Under the pieces are notes generated by a model that had not been told where the DNA came from, did not search any database, and saw only the letters and a list, made by a program, of their open reading frames with translations. A program made the position numbers and the translations under genes. Source: CAYMSF01 sp964392985 (GTDB taxonomy: Bacteria > Verrucomicrobiota > Lentisphaeria > Victivallales > Victivallaceae). Taken from it: DNA of 64,000 nt. The number at the start of each line of letters is the position of its first letter. Within the stretch, counting starts at the first letter, position 1. The stretch spans positions 1 to 64,000 of the forward strand of contig CAYMSF010000004.1 of assembly GCA_964392985.1 (NCBI GenBank), written 5' to 3'. Shown here piece by piece: positions 26,966 to 35,416 of this stretch.

Positions 26966-29900
26966 ATGGTACAAAATTTTGAGAGCAAATTAATTAGCGC
27001 GTCTAATGATGAAATTTTTAAAGCGGCTAAGTCATTATTGAAATCTGATAAACTGATATGTCTTTACCGCAATGGCATCAATATCTTGAATGCCATTTAT
27101 CTTGAAAAAAGCCGTTATGAACATGCCGAAATCGTCATTGGACCTGAACCGCAGGGAAAATGTTCATGTGGTGAATGTGGCAATGTCCTCTGTGCTCATG
27201 TTATTGCGGGAATCATGCAACTCGGACGCTTGAAGCTCAATCATGAAATTAAAACGGTCGCTGAAGATGTTGCAAAATATGCCGGATTAAAACATGAAAA
27301 TTTTTCAACCATGATGCAGAATACAATTGAGGAACAGCATGCCGAATTAATTATTCATGCCGAATCAGCCTTCCCTCACGTTCCAAGCAAGTGGGAGAAT
27401 GCCGTCATTGTCGTTAAAATGCACGTTGAGAATAAAGAATATGTCGGTAATTTGAACAATTTACGGCAATTACACTTTAGTAAAACATTGTCTGTATCAT
27501 TAAAACTTAATTATTTTTCACTTCATGACCGTCAAATTATCAGATTTCTGACCGTAAACTCTGAACAGGATGGTGCAAAATTATTACTCGATTCTGAACA
27601 GACTGCTGAATTCTTTCATTGCCTTGTTGACTATCAAAGATTTTACAAAGATGGTCGGCGAGTCATTATACACCGAGAAAATGCTGAAGCCGTTATGCTT
27701 TGTGTTAATCGTGGTTTAGAATTTGTCCTTTCGCCAGCTCTTATTGTCCAGGGTTCAATTTTGCCACTGAGCGCAGCCAAAGTTATCACCGGACGGTCTG
27801 GATGCTGGGTCGGAAATGATGGCGAATACTGGTGGGTTCCTGGAACTGTCGAAGTTTCATGGTTACGAAATTTTTTGCGTAACGGTGAACAGCGGATTAA
27901 TACTAATGACTCCAAAGCGATTTCGGAGATTAAAGAAAAATTTCCTGTTGAGATTATAGAATTTGGACAGGATATTCATCTAAATGTTAAATCTTGTGTT
28001 CTATGGTTATCTGGCGGGTTTAATCGTGAAAAAAAATTTGTATTGCATGTCCGGTTTAATTACGAAGGCAATCTTTATCGTGTTGACGAAAGTCGCAGTA
28101 CAAATTCTAACGGCAGATTTTGGATGCGGGATGAGAAATATGAAAAGGGTGTGGTTGAAGAGCTAAAGTTATTTGGTTTTATCGCTAATAGTAAAGATGA
28201 CAGCAGTTTTATTCTTGATGATATTGAAGCGGCAGGTATTTTCCTTGATCATATAATACCTCAATGGCAACAACATAAAGACGTTGTTTTCAGCTCAGTA
28301 CTTGCCAGTTTATGCTCCGGAGGTCATGGTGTCCCTGCAATTAGTTTCAGTTGTAATGCCACTGAACCGCAAGGGGAAATGTTCCCTCTGACATATAGTC
28401 TCACTTATGGTACAGTATCTATGCATTGGCAGCAAGCAGTAACGATGTTTCGAGAAAATAAAAAATATTACCTGTTTGATTCATGTAATTTTGTCCGGTT
28501 GGATAGAAATCTCAGTGAGTTTATCGGGAAAGTCAATGACATCGTTCAAAATGTAGAAAAATCTAGCTCCACGCTTAATGTTCCGCGTTGTGCTTTGCAT
28601 TATTGGGTATTTATCGGTCAGGATGTACCGGGTGCGGTGCCTGCTTTGTTTTATTCTCACGATTTTTTTGGATTGAAACCAACTTTTTGTTCAAGTAATG
28701 ATAATGTCGGAGGTTATCGCTTCGCTGGAACTTTACGTCAATATCAGATTGATGGTGTTAATTGGATGCGTCAACTTACTGATAGTAATTTTAACGTTAT
28801 TCTTGCCGATGAAATGGGGTTGGGGAAAACAGTGCAGACACTTTGTCTGTTGTCAGAACGTCTTAATGAACGGTCAGCACCGGCATTGATTATCTGCCCG
28901 GCAAGTCTTGTTGAAAATTGGAAAAGGGAAGCTGAAAAGTTTATTAGCGGTATTCGTGTCGCAGCGTTGTCAGGAGCCGGACGTCAAGATACCTGGAATC
29001 AATCTGGCGATTATGGTATAATTATTATTTCTTATTCTTCTGCGCGCAGAGATATTGAATTTATTCAGAATATACATTTCAGTTATTTGATTCTTGATGA
29101 AGCGCAGCATATTAAAAATCCAGATACAGTTAACGCAAAAATTTGCAAATCAATAAGATCTGATCACCGTTTAGTATTGACCGGAACCCCCCTTGAAAAT
29201 TCACCAGATGATCTATGGAGTATTTTTGATTACCTCCATCCCGGATTGCTTGGCGTATACAATAATTTTAAAAAATATTATAATAATATTGGTAGCAACA
29301 AAAAATTAATGGATGATTTGGCTGCTCGGGTTGCTCCATTCATTAAACGTCGAAACAAGTCTTTGGTATGTCAGGAATTGCCACCGAAACAGGAACAAAT
29401 CTTATACTGTGAAATGGAGCCGGTTCAGCGTTTATTGTATGATTCCATTCTTGAGAATGGGAGAAGACAATGCGAAGAAGCGTTGCGAACCGGTAATGCT
29501 ACTGCTAATTTTGAAATTTTAACAACGTTGTTACGTTTGCGGCAAGTTTGCTGCCACCCGGGTTTGCTACCTGCCGGTAATGATTCTATTGAATGTCCTT
29601 CAGCCAAAATGGAACTTTTGAAGGAATTGGTACTGCAGAATATTGACAGCAATCATAAAATGTTGATTTTTAGCCAGTTTACATCGTTGCTTGCAATAAT
29701 TCGCACCTGGCTTGAATTAGAAAATATACAATTTGAATACCTTGACGGAGCAACTAAAAACAGATTGCAACATGTTGACAAGTTCAATGCGGATGCGTCC
29801 ATTCCGGTTTTCCTGTTGAGTCTCAAGGCTGGCGGGGTAGGGCTTAATCTTACTTCCGCAGATACAGTTATCATCTATGACCCCTGGTGGAATCCGGCAG

Positions 29901-30109
29901 TAGAATTACAGGCTACTGACCGTACCCATCGTATTGGACAGACTAAATTGGTTAACAGTATGAAACTTGTCGTTAAAGACTCGATAGAAGAAAAAATTTT
30001 ACTAATGCAAGCCAGGAAACAAGTGATTTTTGACAATATTATTGAAAATCCAGTTGCGTATGGCGAAAAAATGAATATCGAAGAATTGCGTTTCCTTTTC
30101 CAGCGCTAA
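26966..30109 (+). CDS. SNF2-family DEAD/DEAH helicase with SWIM zinc finger
   Basis: About 1047 aa; an ATP-driven double-strand DNA translocase of the SNF2/Rad54 group, as found widely in bacteria with no fixed role. The N-terminus has a SWIM zinc finger (CSCGECGNVLCAH, about residues 69-81). A long middle region (SNF2_N-associated) precedes the ATPase: Walker A in ADEMGLGKTVQTL (about 614-626), Walker B DEAQH, motif III LTGTPLENSPDDLWS, and the C-terminal lobe with LKAGGVGLNL and ATDRTHRIGQ. The ATG at 26966 is preferred to a TTG two codons upstream. It appears monocistronic. Confidence 0.92.
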   Translation: MVQNFESKLISASNDEIFKAAKSLLKSDKLICLYRNGINILNAIYLEKSRYEHAEIVIGPEPQGKCSCGECGNVLCAHVIAGIMQLGRLKLNHEIKTVAEDVAKYAGLKHENFSTMMQNTIEEQHAELIIHAESAFPHVPSKWENAVIVVKMHVENKEYVGNLNNLRQLHFSKTLSVSLKLNYFSLHDRQIIRFLTVNSEQDGAKLLLDSEQTAEFFHCLVDYQRFYKDGRRVIIHRENAEAVMLCVNRGLEFVLSPALIVQGSILPLSAAKVITGRSGCWVGNDGEYWWVPGTVEVSWLRNFLRNGEQRINTNDSKAISEIKEKFPVEIIEFGQDIHLNVKSCVLWLSGGFNREKKFVLHVRFNYEGNLYRVDESRSTNSNGRFWMRDEKYEKGVVEELKLFGFIANSKDDSSFILDDIEAAGIFLDHIIPQWQQHKDVVFSSVLASLCSGGHGVPAISFSCNATEPQGEMFPLTYSLTYGTVSMHWQQAVTMFRENKKYYLFDSCNFVRLDRNLSEFIGKVNDIVQNVEKSSSTLNVPRCALHYWVFIGQDVPGAVPALFYSHDFFGLKPTFCSSNDNVGGYRFAGTLRQYQIDGVNWMRQLTDSNFNVILADEMGLGKTVQTLCLLSERLNERSAPALIICPASLVENWKREAEKFISGIRVAALSGAGRQDTWNQSGDYGIIIISYSSARRDIEFIQNIHFSYLILDEAQHIKNPDTVNAKICKSIRSDHRLVLTGTPLENSPDDLWSIFDYLHPGLLGVYNNFKKYYNNIGSNKKLMDDLAARVAPFIKRRNKSLVCQELPPKQEQILYCEMEPVQRLLYDSILENGRRQCEEALRTGNATANFEILTTLLRLRQVCCHPGLLPAGNDSIECPSAKMELLKELVLQNIDSNHKMLIFSQFTSLLAIIRTWLELENIQFEYLDGATKNRLQHVDKFNADASIPVFLLSLKAGGVGLNLTSADTVIIYDPWWNPAVELQATDRTHRIGQTKLVNSMKLVVKDSIEEKILLMQARKQVIFDNIIENPVAYGEKMNIEELRFLFQR

Positions 30110-30438
30110 TTTTAGAATCTTATTACCGAAATCAATGTTTTATATACATTTTTCAGTTTTTTTACTAGTTCCGAATTAATAATTTCAAATATATCTTTAG
30201 TGTTTTTCTTTATCAAGTCAGGTGGCGATATTTTTAAGAATAACAAAAATTGAATTCATCTACCTTGTATTTTATTGTATTGGTGTTAACCTTATTTCAA
30301 AGAAGTAATTTTGTTATAATTACTTCAGTTAGCCAAAACATTGTTGAAATTCTGGTTCTTGCTACTATCGTCGTAATAGCGGTGATTACTGTGATTTTGC
30401 GGTGTTTGGACTCAAACTTAATAACCAGGGAGTCGAAA
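30110..30438. other. Intergenic leader region upstream of the surface-repeat gene
   Basis: 329 bp, AT-rich. It contains a perfect 9-bp hairpin GAAGTAATT/AATTACTTC with a 7-base loop at 30302-30326 and no T-tract. The frame of the downstream gene is open back to 30250 and would encode a hydrophobic stretch, but it lacks a good start; I treat it as non-coding. A promoter was not pinned down. Confidence 0.4.
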
Positions 30439-31017
30439 ATGAGAAATTGTTTGCTCAGTGTCGTTTTAATGATGGTCTGTGGTATTGCGTCAAATGGTCA
30501 GGATGTGAAAGCAAATGAACCTGCAAAGGCGGTCACGAATACAGTCACAAATGCTACTCCTGGTGCAGTTCCTAATACAGTTACAAATACTGTTGGGGTA
30601 CAAAACGAACGATGGGATGGTTTTCTGGCTGGATTCTGGTTCGGTGCTCCCAGTTCAATTGACTATGCTAATGTATCCGGGGTGAAACTTGGATTGCCAA
30701 TTTCTTCAGGCAAGGGGAGGGTTGTTGGTTTTGAATGGGGGTTCTGTTGCACAACAGAAAATGTTAAAGGATTTCAATGGGCAATGCTTGGTCCTAGTAT
30801 TGCCACTGATTTGTCAGGGGCTCAAATGTCATTAGTTAATATTATAGATAAAAATCTTGTCGGTACTCAAATCGGTATCGTCAATGTAGGTCAAACAAGC
30901 GGTTGGCAGTTCGGAATTGTCAATCATGCCGATAACGCCGGATTCCAACTTGGAATTGTCAATTTTAACACAAATGGTAGATACCCGTTCATGGTAGGGG
31001 TAAACTGGAATAAATAA
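30439..31017 (+). CDS. Exported LA_2272-type surface-repeat protein
   Basis: 192 aa. A signal peptide (MRNCLLSVVLMMVCGIASNG) is followed by a Thr/Asn/Val-rich linker and then tandem short repeats of the pattern G-x-Q-x-G-I/L-V-N: TQIGIVNVG, WQFGIVNHA and FQLGIVNFN. These repeats are typical of the LA_2272 surface-repeat family; a beta-rich extracellular or outer-membrane structure is likely, function unknown. AGGGAG lies seven bases before the ATG at 30439, which also gives a clean signal peptide; a longer frame from TTG 30250 is rejected. A strong terminator follows. Confidence 0.75.
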   Translation: MRNCLLSVVLMMVCGIASNGQDVKANEPAKAVTNTVTNATPGAVPNTVTNTVGVQNERWDGFLAGFWFGAPSSIDYANVSGVKLGLPISSGKGRVVGFEWGFCCTTENVKGFQWAMLGPSIATDLSGAQMSLVNIIDKNLVGTQIGIVNVGQTSGWQFGIVNHADNAGFQLGIVNFNTNGRYPFMVGVNWNK

Positions 31018-31028
31018 TTTATAAAACG

Positions 31029-31068
31029 AATGGCTCAGTGGATTTGATTCTGCTGAGCCATTTTCTTT
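31029..31068 (+). terminator. Rho-independent terminator
   Basis: AATGGCTCAG and CTGAGCCATT form a perfect 10-bp stem around a 14-base loop, followed by TTTTCTTT. It lies 12 bp after the surface-repeat gene and between two convergent genes, so it may also stop the ABC-F transcript from the other side. Confidence 0.8.
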
Positions 31069-31083
31069 ATAGTCCAGTAGATA

Positions 31084-33036
31084 TTATTCAGCGTGAATTT
31101 CAGCATTGATACGGATTATTCTCTCTAAATTCTCCGCTGCTGTTTCCCACTCATGAGAAATACGTTCTATCTCAGTCTGGATAAATGACATCCGACGGTT
31201 TGTTGCGGCATAGTCAGTAACTTGCCCGGATGCAAATTGTTGTGTAATAAGGTTTTTTTCCGACTCGAAATGTTCAAGAGATTGTTCTATTTGGGCAAGT
31301 TTTTTCTCTGCACTCTTTTTTTCGTGTTGAATTTCCTGCCTCATTTTGGCACGATTCCGCCTTCTCTCTTTGCTTGCATTGATATCTTTATCATTCTCTG
31401 GAATATTGCCCTGTATTTGTGAAAAACCTTCTTCTGCAAGTTTTTGCCGGTAATAGTGATAATCGCCAAAGTATTTTTTAATGCCAGGCGGTTGCATAGC
31501 TATTATTGTACTCGCAACACTGGTAACAAATTCGATATCATGACTGACTAGACAGAGTGCTCCGGAATATTTCAATAATGACTGTTGTAGAGCTTCTCGC
31601 GCAACTATATCAAGATGTGTGGTCGGTTCATCAAGAATCAATAAATTGGGAGGATTGACAAAAATTCGCGCGAAGCAAAGTCTGATTTTTTCTCCACCAC
31701 TTAACACTTTTACTGGTTTATACGCATTATCTCCGGAAAAACCGAAAGCGCCGAGAATGGATTGTATGGAATTTATTTCGCCTTTCGCCGGCAATGCTGC
31801 CCGGACAACATCATAAGCTGATTCTTCAGGAGGCAGAATATCTGCAAACTCTTGTGCCTGATATCCTTGAATAATATTATGCCCAAGAATAACCCGTCCT
31901 GAATCCGGTGAAATTTTTCCGGCAATCAGACGCAATAATGTTGTTTTACCTGTACCATTATACCCTATGATGGCGACCTTGTCGCCGCGTTCGATTTGAA
32001 TTGATATATCATTTAATATCTTAGATTCTGGACTGTAGGAAAAATCAATATTTTCAAGTCTGAGGGCTTCGGTTCCTGAAGGTGGCGCATTCGGTAGAAT
32101 TATAGAACCGGAAAAATGCAAATCGTCAGGAAGTACTATTTCTTCCATTCGATCCAAGGCTTTCATCATGCTCTGAGCTTGGGTAGCTTTGGTATTTTTC
32201 GCCCGGAAACGTTCGATAGTTCTTTCCAGTTGTTCCCTTTTTCGTTCCTGGTTACGCTTGGCTGCTTCTAAAGTTTTGTGTCTGAACTCTCGCTCATTAC
32301 GATAAAAATCATAATCGCCAGGATATCTCGTTACAGAACCGCCGTTGACTTCAAAGGTGATGCCAGTTATTTTTTTCAGCAAGAACCGGTCGTGTGAAAT
32401 CAACATCAATGTTCCTCTGAAATTTTTCAAGAACCGGCATAACCATTCCACCGCCGGATTATCAAGATAGTTGGATGGTTCATCGAGTAACATTATGTTT
32501 GGCTGAGAAACCAACACACGAGTAAGACCTGCACGCATTTGCCAACCACCGCTGAATGTATTAAGCGGGCGGGCAAAATCCTTTGGGTGAAATCCCAATC
32601 CGCATAACGCCGCTTCTGTTTCACTGCGAAGACGATAACCGCCGGCATGTTCAAATCTGGCTTGCAGTTCACCATGTTCGCGTAATAGTGACGTGTTGTC
32701 AATTATATTTTGATGTAATAAATGTTCTATTTCGCGTAGTCTTATCATTGCTGCACTTAGTTCCGGGATTGCATCTGAAGCATAATCAAGTAGTGACAAT
32801 CCGGCAAAATGTACAGGTAATTGTTGACGCAGGTAACCAATGGTATGACTGCGGGGGATTACTACCTCGCCTTTATCATGAATAATTTCCCCGCTGATGA
32901 TTCCGAGAATGGTACTTTTTCCTGAACCATTCGGCCCGACTATGCCGACTCGTTCGCCTGGATTTATACGAAACGTGGCAGAATTCAAGATTACCTGACC
33001 ACCATAACTTTTCGAAACATTTTGAAAATCAATCAT
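31084..33036 (-). CDS. ABC-F family ATPase (Uup/YheS-like)
   Basis: A soluble tandem ABC ATPase of 650 aa without membrane helices; ABC-F proteins act on the ribosome (translation factors or antibiotic protection). First cassette: Walker A GPNGSGKST, signature FSGGWQMRAGL, Walker B LLDEPSNYLD. A charged linker (about 235-300) separates it from the second cassette: GYNGTGKTTLL, LSGGEKIRLCFAR, LILDEPTTHLD. The C-terminus (about 520-645) is a Lys/Glu-rich coiled coil. Overall it resembles YheS/Uup-type housekeeping members more than dedicated resistance proteins, which cannot be settled by eye. No clear ribosome binding site is visible. Confidence 0.92.
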   Translation of the reverse strand: MIDFQNVSKSYGGQVILNSATFRINPGERVGIVGPNGSGKSTILGIISGEIIHDKGEVVIPRSHTIGYLRQQLPVHFAGLSLLDYASDAIPELSAAMIRLREIEHLLHQNIIDNTSLLREHGELQARFEHAGGYRLRSETEAALCGLGFHPKDFARPLNTFSGGWQMRAGLTRVLVSQPNIMLLDEPSNYLDNPAVEWLCRFLKNFRGTLMLISHDRFLLKKITGITFEVNGGSVTRYPGDYDFYRNEREFRHKTLEAAKRNQERKREQLERTIERFRAKNTKATQAQSMMKALDRMEEIVLPDDLHFSGSIILPNAPPSGTEALRLENIDFSYSPESKILNDISIQIERGDKVAIIGYNGTGKTTLLRLIAGKISPDSGRVILGHNIIQGYQAQEFADILPPEESAYDVVRAALPAKGEINSIQSILGAFGFSGDNAYKPVKVLSGGEKIRLCFARIFVNPPNLLILDEPTTHLDIVAREALQQSLLKYSGALCLVSHDIEFVTSVASTIIAMQPPGIKKYFGDYHYYRQKLAEEGFSQIQGNIPENDKDINASKERRRNRAKMRQEIQHEKKSAEKKLAQIEQSLEHFESEKNLITQQFASGQVTDYAATNRRMSFIQTEIERISHEWETAAENLERIIRINAEIHAE

Positions 33037-33070
33037 ATATAAACTATTACCGGAAAAAATGTTAGTAAAT

Positions 33071-33415
33071 TTATTTTTTAAAAATAAAATAAACGGCGCC
33101 CATTAAACAGAGTCCAGCCCAAAGATAATTAAGTTTTATGCCTTCTTTCATATAAAAAAAAGCAAAAGGTACAAAAACACTAAGAGTTATTACTTCCTGT
33201 ATAATTTTCAGTTGAGCCAGTGTCATTGTTTGATGTCCAATCCGATTGGCGGGCACTTGGACAGCATATTCAAAAAAGGCAATCCCCCAACTAACCAGTA
33301 TCGCCAGCATTAATGGTTTGTTCGCAAGATTTTTCAGATGCCCGTACCAGGCAAATGTCATAAAAATATTTGACAGAGTTAATAATCCTGCCGTTTTAAT
33401 AATGTTGACGTCCAT
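33071..33415 (-). CDS. DUF486 family small membrane protein (DMT-like)
   Basis: 114 aa with four hydrophobic helices, resembling half-size drug/metabolite transporter proteins. Family hallmarks are SNIFMTFAWYGHLK near the N-terminus, SWGIAFFEYAVQVPANRIG and LKIIQEVITL. AAAGGA lies about 11 bases before the ATG. It sits 34 bp upstream of the ABC-F gene on the same strand and may be co-transcribed. The substrate, if any, is unknown. Confidence 0.88.
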   Translation of the reverse strand: MDVNIIKTAGLLTLSNIFMTFAWYGHLKNLANKPLMLAILVSWGIAFFEYAVQVPANRIGHQTMTLAQLKIIQEVITLSVFVPFAFFYMKEGIKLNYLWAGLCLMGAVYFIFKK

Positions 33416-33623
33416 GAACTTCGTATTCCTTTAAATATTAGAGATAACAATCGATTCCAGAACGATAACCGGGTAAACAGTTAATTTAACTTTAATTGCT
33501 ATTGGAGTCCTGTTGTATAAACAACAAAGAAACCGTGCTTCATCTTTTGTAAACGCAATTACAATAAATATCCGTAGAATTTAGAATATTATAATTGTTG
33601 TCTATTCGGCAAATTGAAAAGAC

Positions 33624-35399
33624 TCACACCCGCGTTTTCGGATTATAATGGGTATGCAGCAGATGATGCGACATTTTGCCAAGTGGTTTTTTCAGGAACT
33701 CCTCATACACTTTTATGATGTCGGGGTTTTCGTGTGATTTGCGTAATTTCTTGCCCTCATCTTCACGATATAGAGCTTTAATCCTCGCTTGCCTCACTTC
33801 GTCTGTAGTAAATCGTGGTTGACCGCCTCCGCCAATGCAACCACCAGGACAACACATAACTTCAATAAAATGGTACGATGCTTTATTGGTATGTATTGCA
33901 TCAATTAATTTCCTGGCATTGTTCAATCCGTGTGCAACTGCTACTTTCAGCTCAACTCCTTTCAGAAAACTCCATTCCGGTACAGTTTCGGTTATTTTGA
34001 TTGCCGCTTCTTTTATACCTTCCAGTCCGGCAATAGGGGTGACATGAAGCTTTGCAAACGGGAATGGTTTGCCAGTCACTATTTCATATACAGTTCTCAG
34101 TGCAGCTTCCATCACGCCGCCGGTATTGCCGAAAATGTCAGCAGCTCCTGACGATAATCCGATTGGCGAATCCATATTACTGTCAGTGAGCGAATTGAAA
34201 TCCAGTCCGGCTTGTTTGATCATCTTTCCTAATTCTCTAGTGGTTAGGACTATATCAACGTCACGAATGCCATTATGATTCATTTCAGGTCTTTGTGCTT
34301 CATACTTTTTGGCGGTACACGGCATTATTGAAACCACTACAATGTTTTCCGGCTTTTTGCCGATTTTTTCTGCATAGTAAGTTTTCGCGATCGCACCGAA
34401 CATTTGTTGCGGTGATTTACAGGTTGATATATTCGGAATTATTTCCGGGAAAAATGATTCAGCATAATTTATCCATCCTGGAGAACAACTGGTGAACATC
34501 GGCAATGCAACATTTTTATTCTTATTTACAAGAACTTTTTTTAGCCGCTCTAATAGCTCCGTGCCTTCTTCAATAATAGTCAAATCGGCGGCAAAATTAG
34601 TATCAAAAACTGCATCAAATCCAATCTTTTTTAGCGCGGTCACCATTTTGCCAGTAACTAGTGTACCTGGCGGGTAATCAAAGTATTCACCTAACGCCGC
34701 CCTGATTGCAGGCGCCGTTTCGACAATTACAAATTTTTCCGGGTCTTCCAATGCACGCCAAACATCATCAATATTGTCTTTTTCACAAATCGCACCAACT
34801 GGACAAATTGCCGAACATTGACCGCATTGAACACATGTAACGGAGTCTAAGCCTGAACAAAACGCCGGACCAATATAGGACTTGAAACCGCGGCCTTGCG
34901 GTGAGATTGAACCCACACCTTGAATCTGCCCACAAACAGCGACACAACGCCGGCATGATATACATTTAGACGAATCACGGACCAAGGCTGGAGTGCTGCA
35001 ATCAACCATCTTTCTGGTCTTTTCGCCAGTGTAACGAACGTGCTTGACCCCGACTTCATTGGCTATCCGTTGGAGCTCGCAATCCTTGCCTCGCTCACAG
35101 GTCTGGCATTCACCATGATGTTCTGAAAGTAAAAGTTCAACAACTGTTTTCCTGGCTTCGCGTACTAAATGACTGTTTGTGTGAATCTTCATTCCTTCTG
35201 AGACCGGCATTGAGCATGAAGCCACTGGGTCCTTGATTCCATCTACCTCAACAAGACAAACGCGACAAGCTCCAGCGGGTTCTATGCCTTGCAGGAAACA
35301 CAAAGTTGGTATCTTGATGTCAATACTTTTTGCCGCTTGAAGGATTGTTACGCCTTCTGCAACTTCTATCGGAATATTATTAATTGTAGCTTTGGGCAT
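33624..35399 (-). CDS. hydA: [FeFe] hydrogenase catalytic subunit of a trimeric NADH-dependent (bifurcating-type) complex
   Basis: 591 aa. N-terminal [2Fe-2S] ferredoxin (Cys34 region, ACRVCLVEV, ASCS), a His-ligated [4Fe-4S] site HHGECQTCERGKDC, two [4Fe-4S] clusters in CISCRRCVAVC and CVQCGQCSAIC, then the H-cluster domain. H-cluster motifs: L1 TSCSPGW (Cys305, Ser306), L2 MPCTAKKYE, L3 EVMCCPGGCIGGGGQ. The L1 motif differs from textbook TSCCPxW. It is the last gene of hydC-hydB-hydA, so H2 formation should be coupled to NAD(H) and ferredoxin through the partner subunits. AAAGGA lies nine bases before the ATG. Maturases HydEFG are not in the window. Confidence 0.94.
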   Translation of the reverse strand: MPKATINNIPIEVAEGVTILQAAKSIDIKIPTLCFLQGIEPAGACRVCLVEVDGIKDPVASCSMPVSEGMKIHTNSHLVREARKTVVELLLSEHHGECQTCERGKDCELQRIANEVGVKHVRYTGEKTRKMVDCSTPALVRDSSKCISCRRCVAVCGQIQGVGSISPQGRGFKSYIGPAFCSGLDSVTCVQCGQCSAICPVGAICEKDNIDDVWRALEDPEKFVIVETAPAIRAALGEYFDYPPGTLVTGKMVTALKKIGFDAVFDTNFAADLTIIEEGTELLERLKKVLVNKNKNVALPMFTSCSPGWINYAESFFPEIIPNISTCKSPQQMFGAIAKTYYAEKIGKKPENIVVVSIMPCTAKKYEAQRPEMNHNGIRDVDIVLTTRELGKMIKQAGLDFNSLTDSNMDSPIGLSSGAADIFGNTGGVMEAALRTVYEIVTGKPFPFAKLHVTPIAGLEGIKEAAIKITETVPEWSFLKGVELKVAVAHGLNNARKLIDAIHTNKASYHFIEVMCCPGGCIGGGGQPRFTTDEVRQARIKALYREDEGKKLRKSHENPDIIKVYEEFLKKPLGKMSHHLLHTHYNPKTRV

Positions 35400-35416
35400 G
35401 ATGTAAATCCTTTATG

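Noticed and set aside
30250..30438. N-terminal extension of the surface-repeat protein from a TTG
   Set aside because: The ATG at 30439 has AGGGAG at proper spacing and begins a classical signal peptide; the extension has no ribosome binding site.
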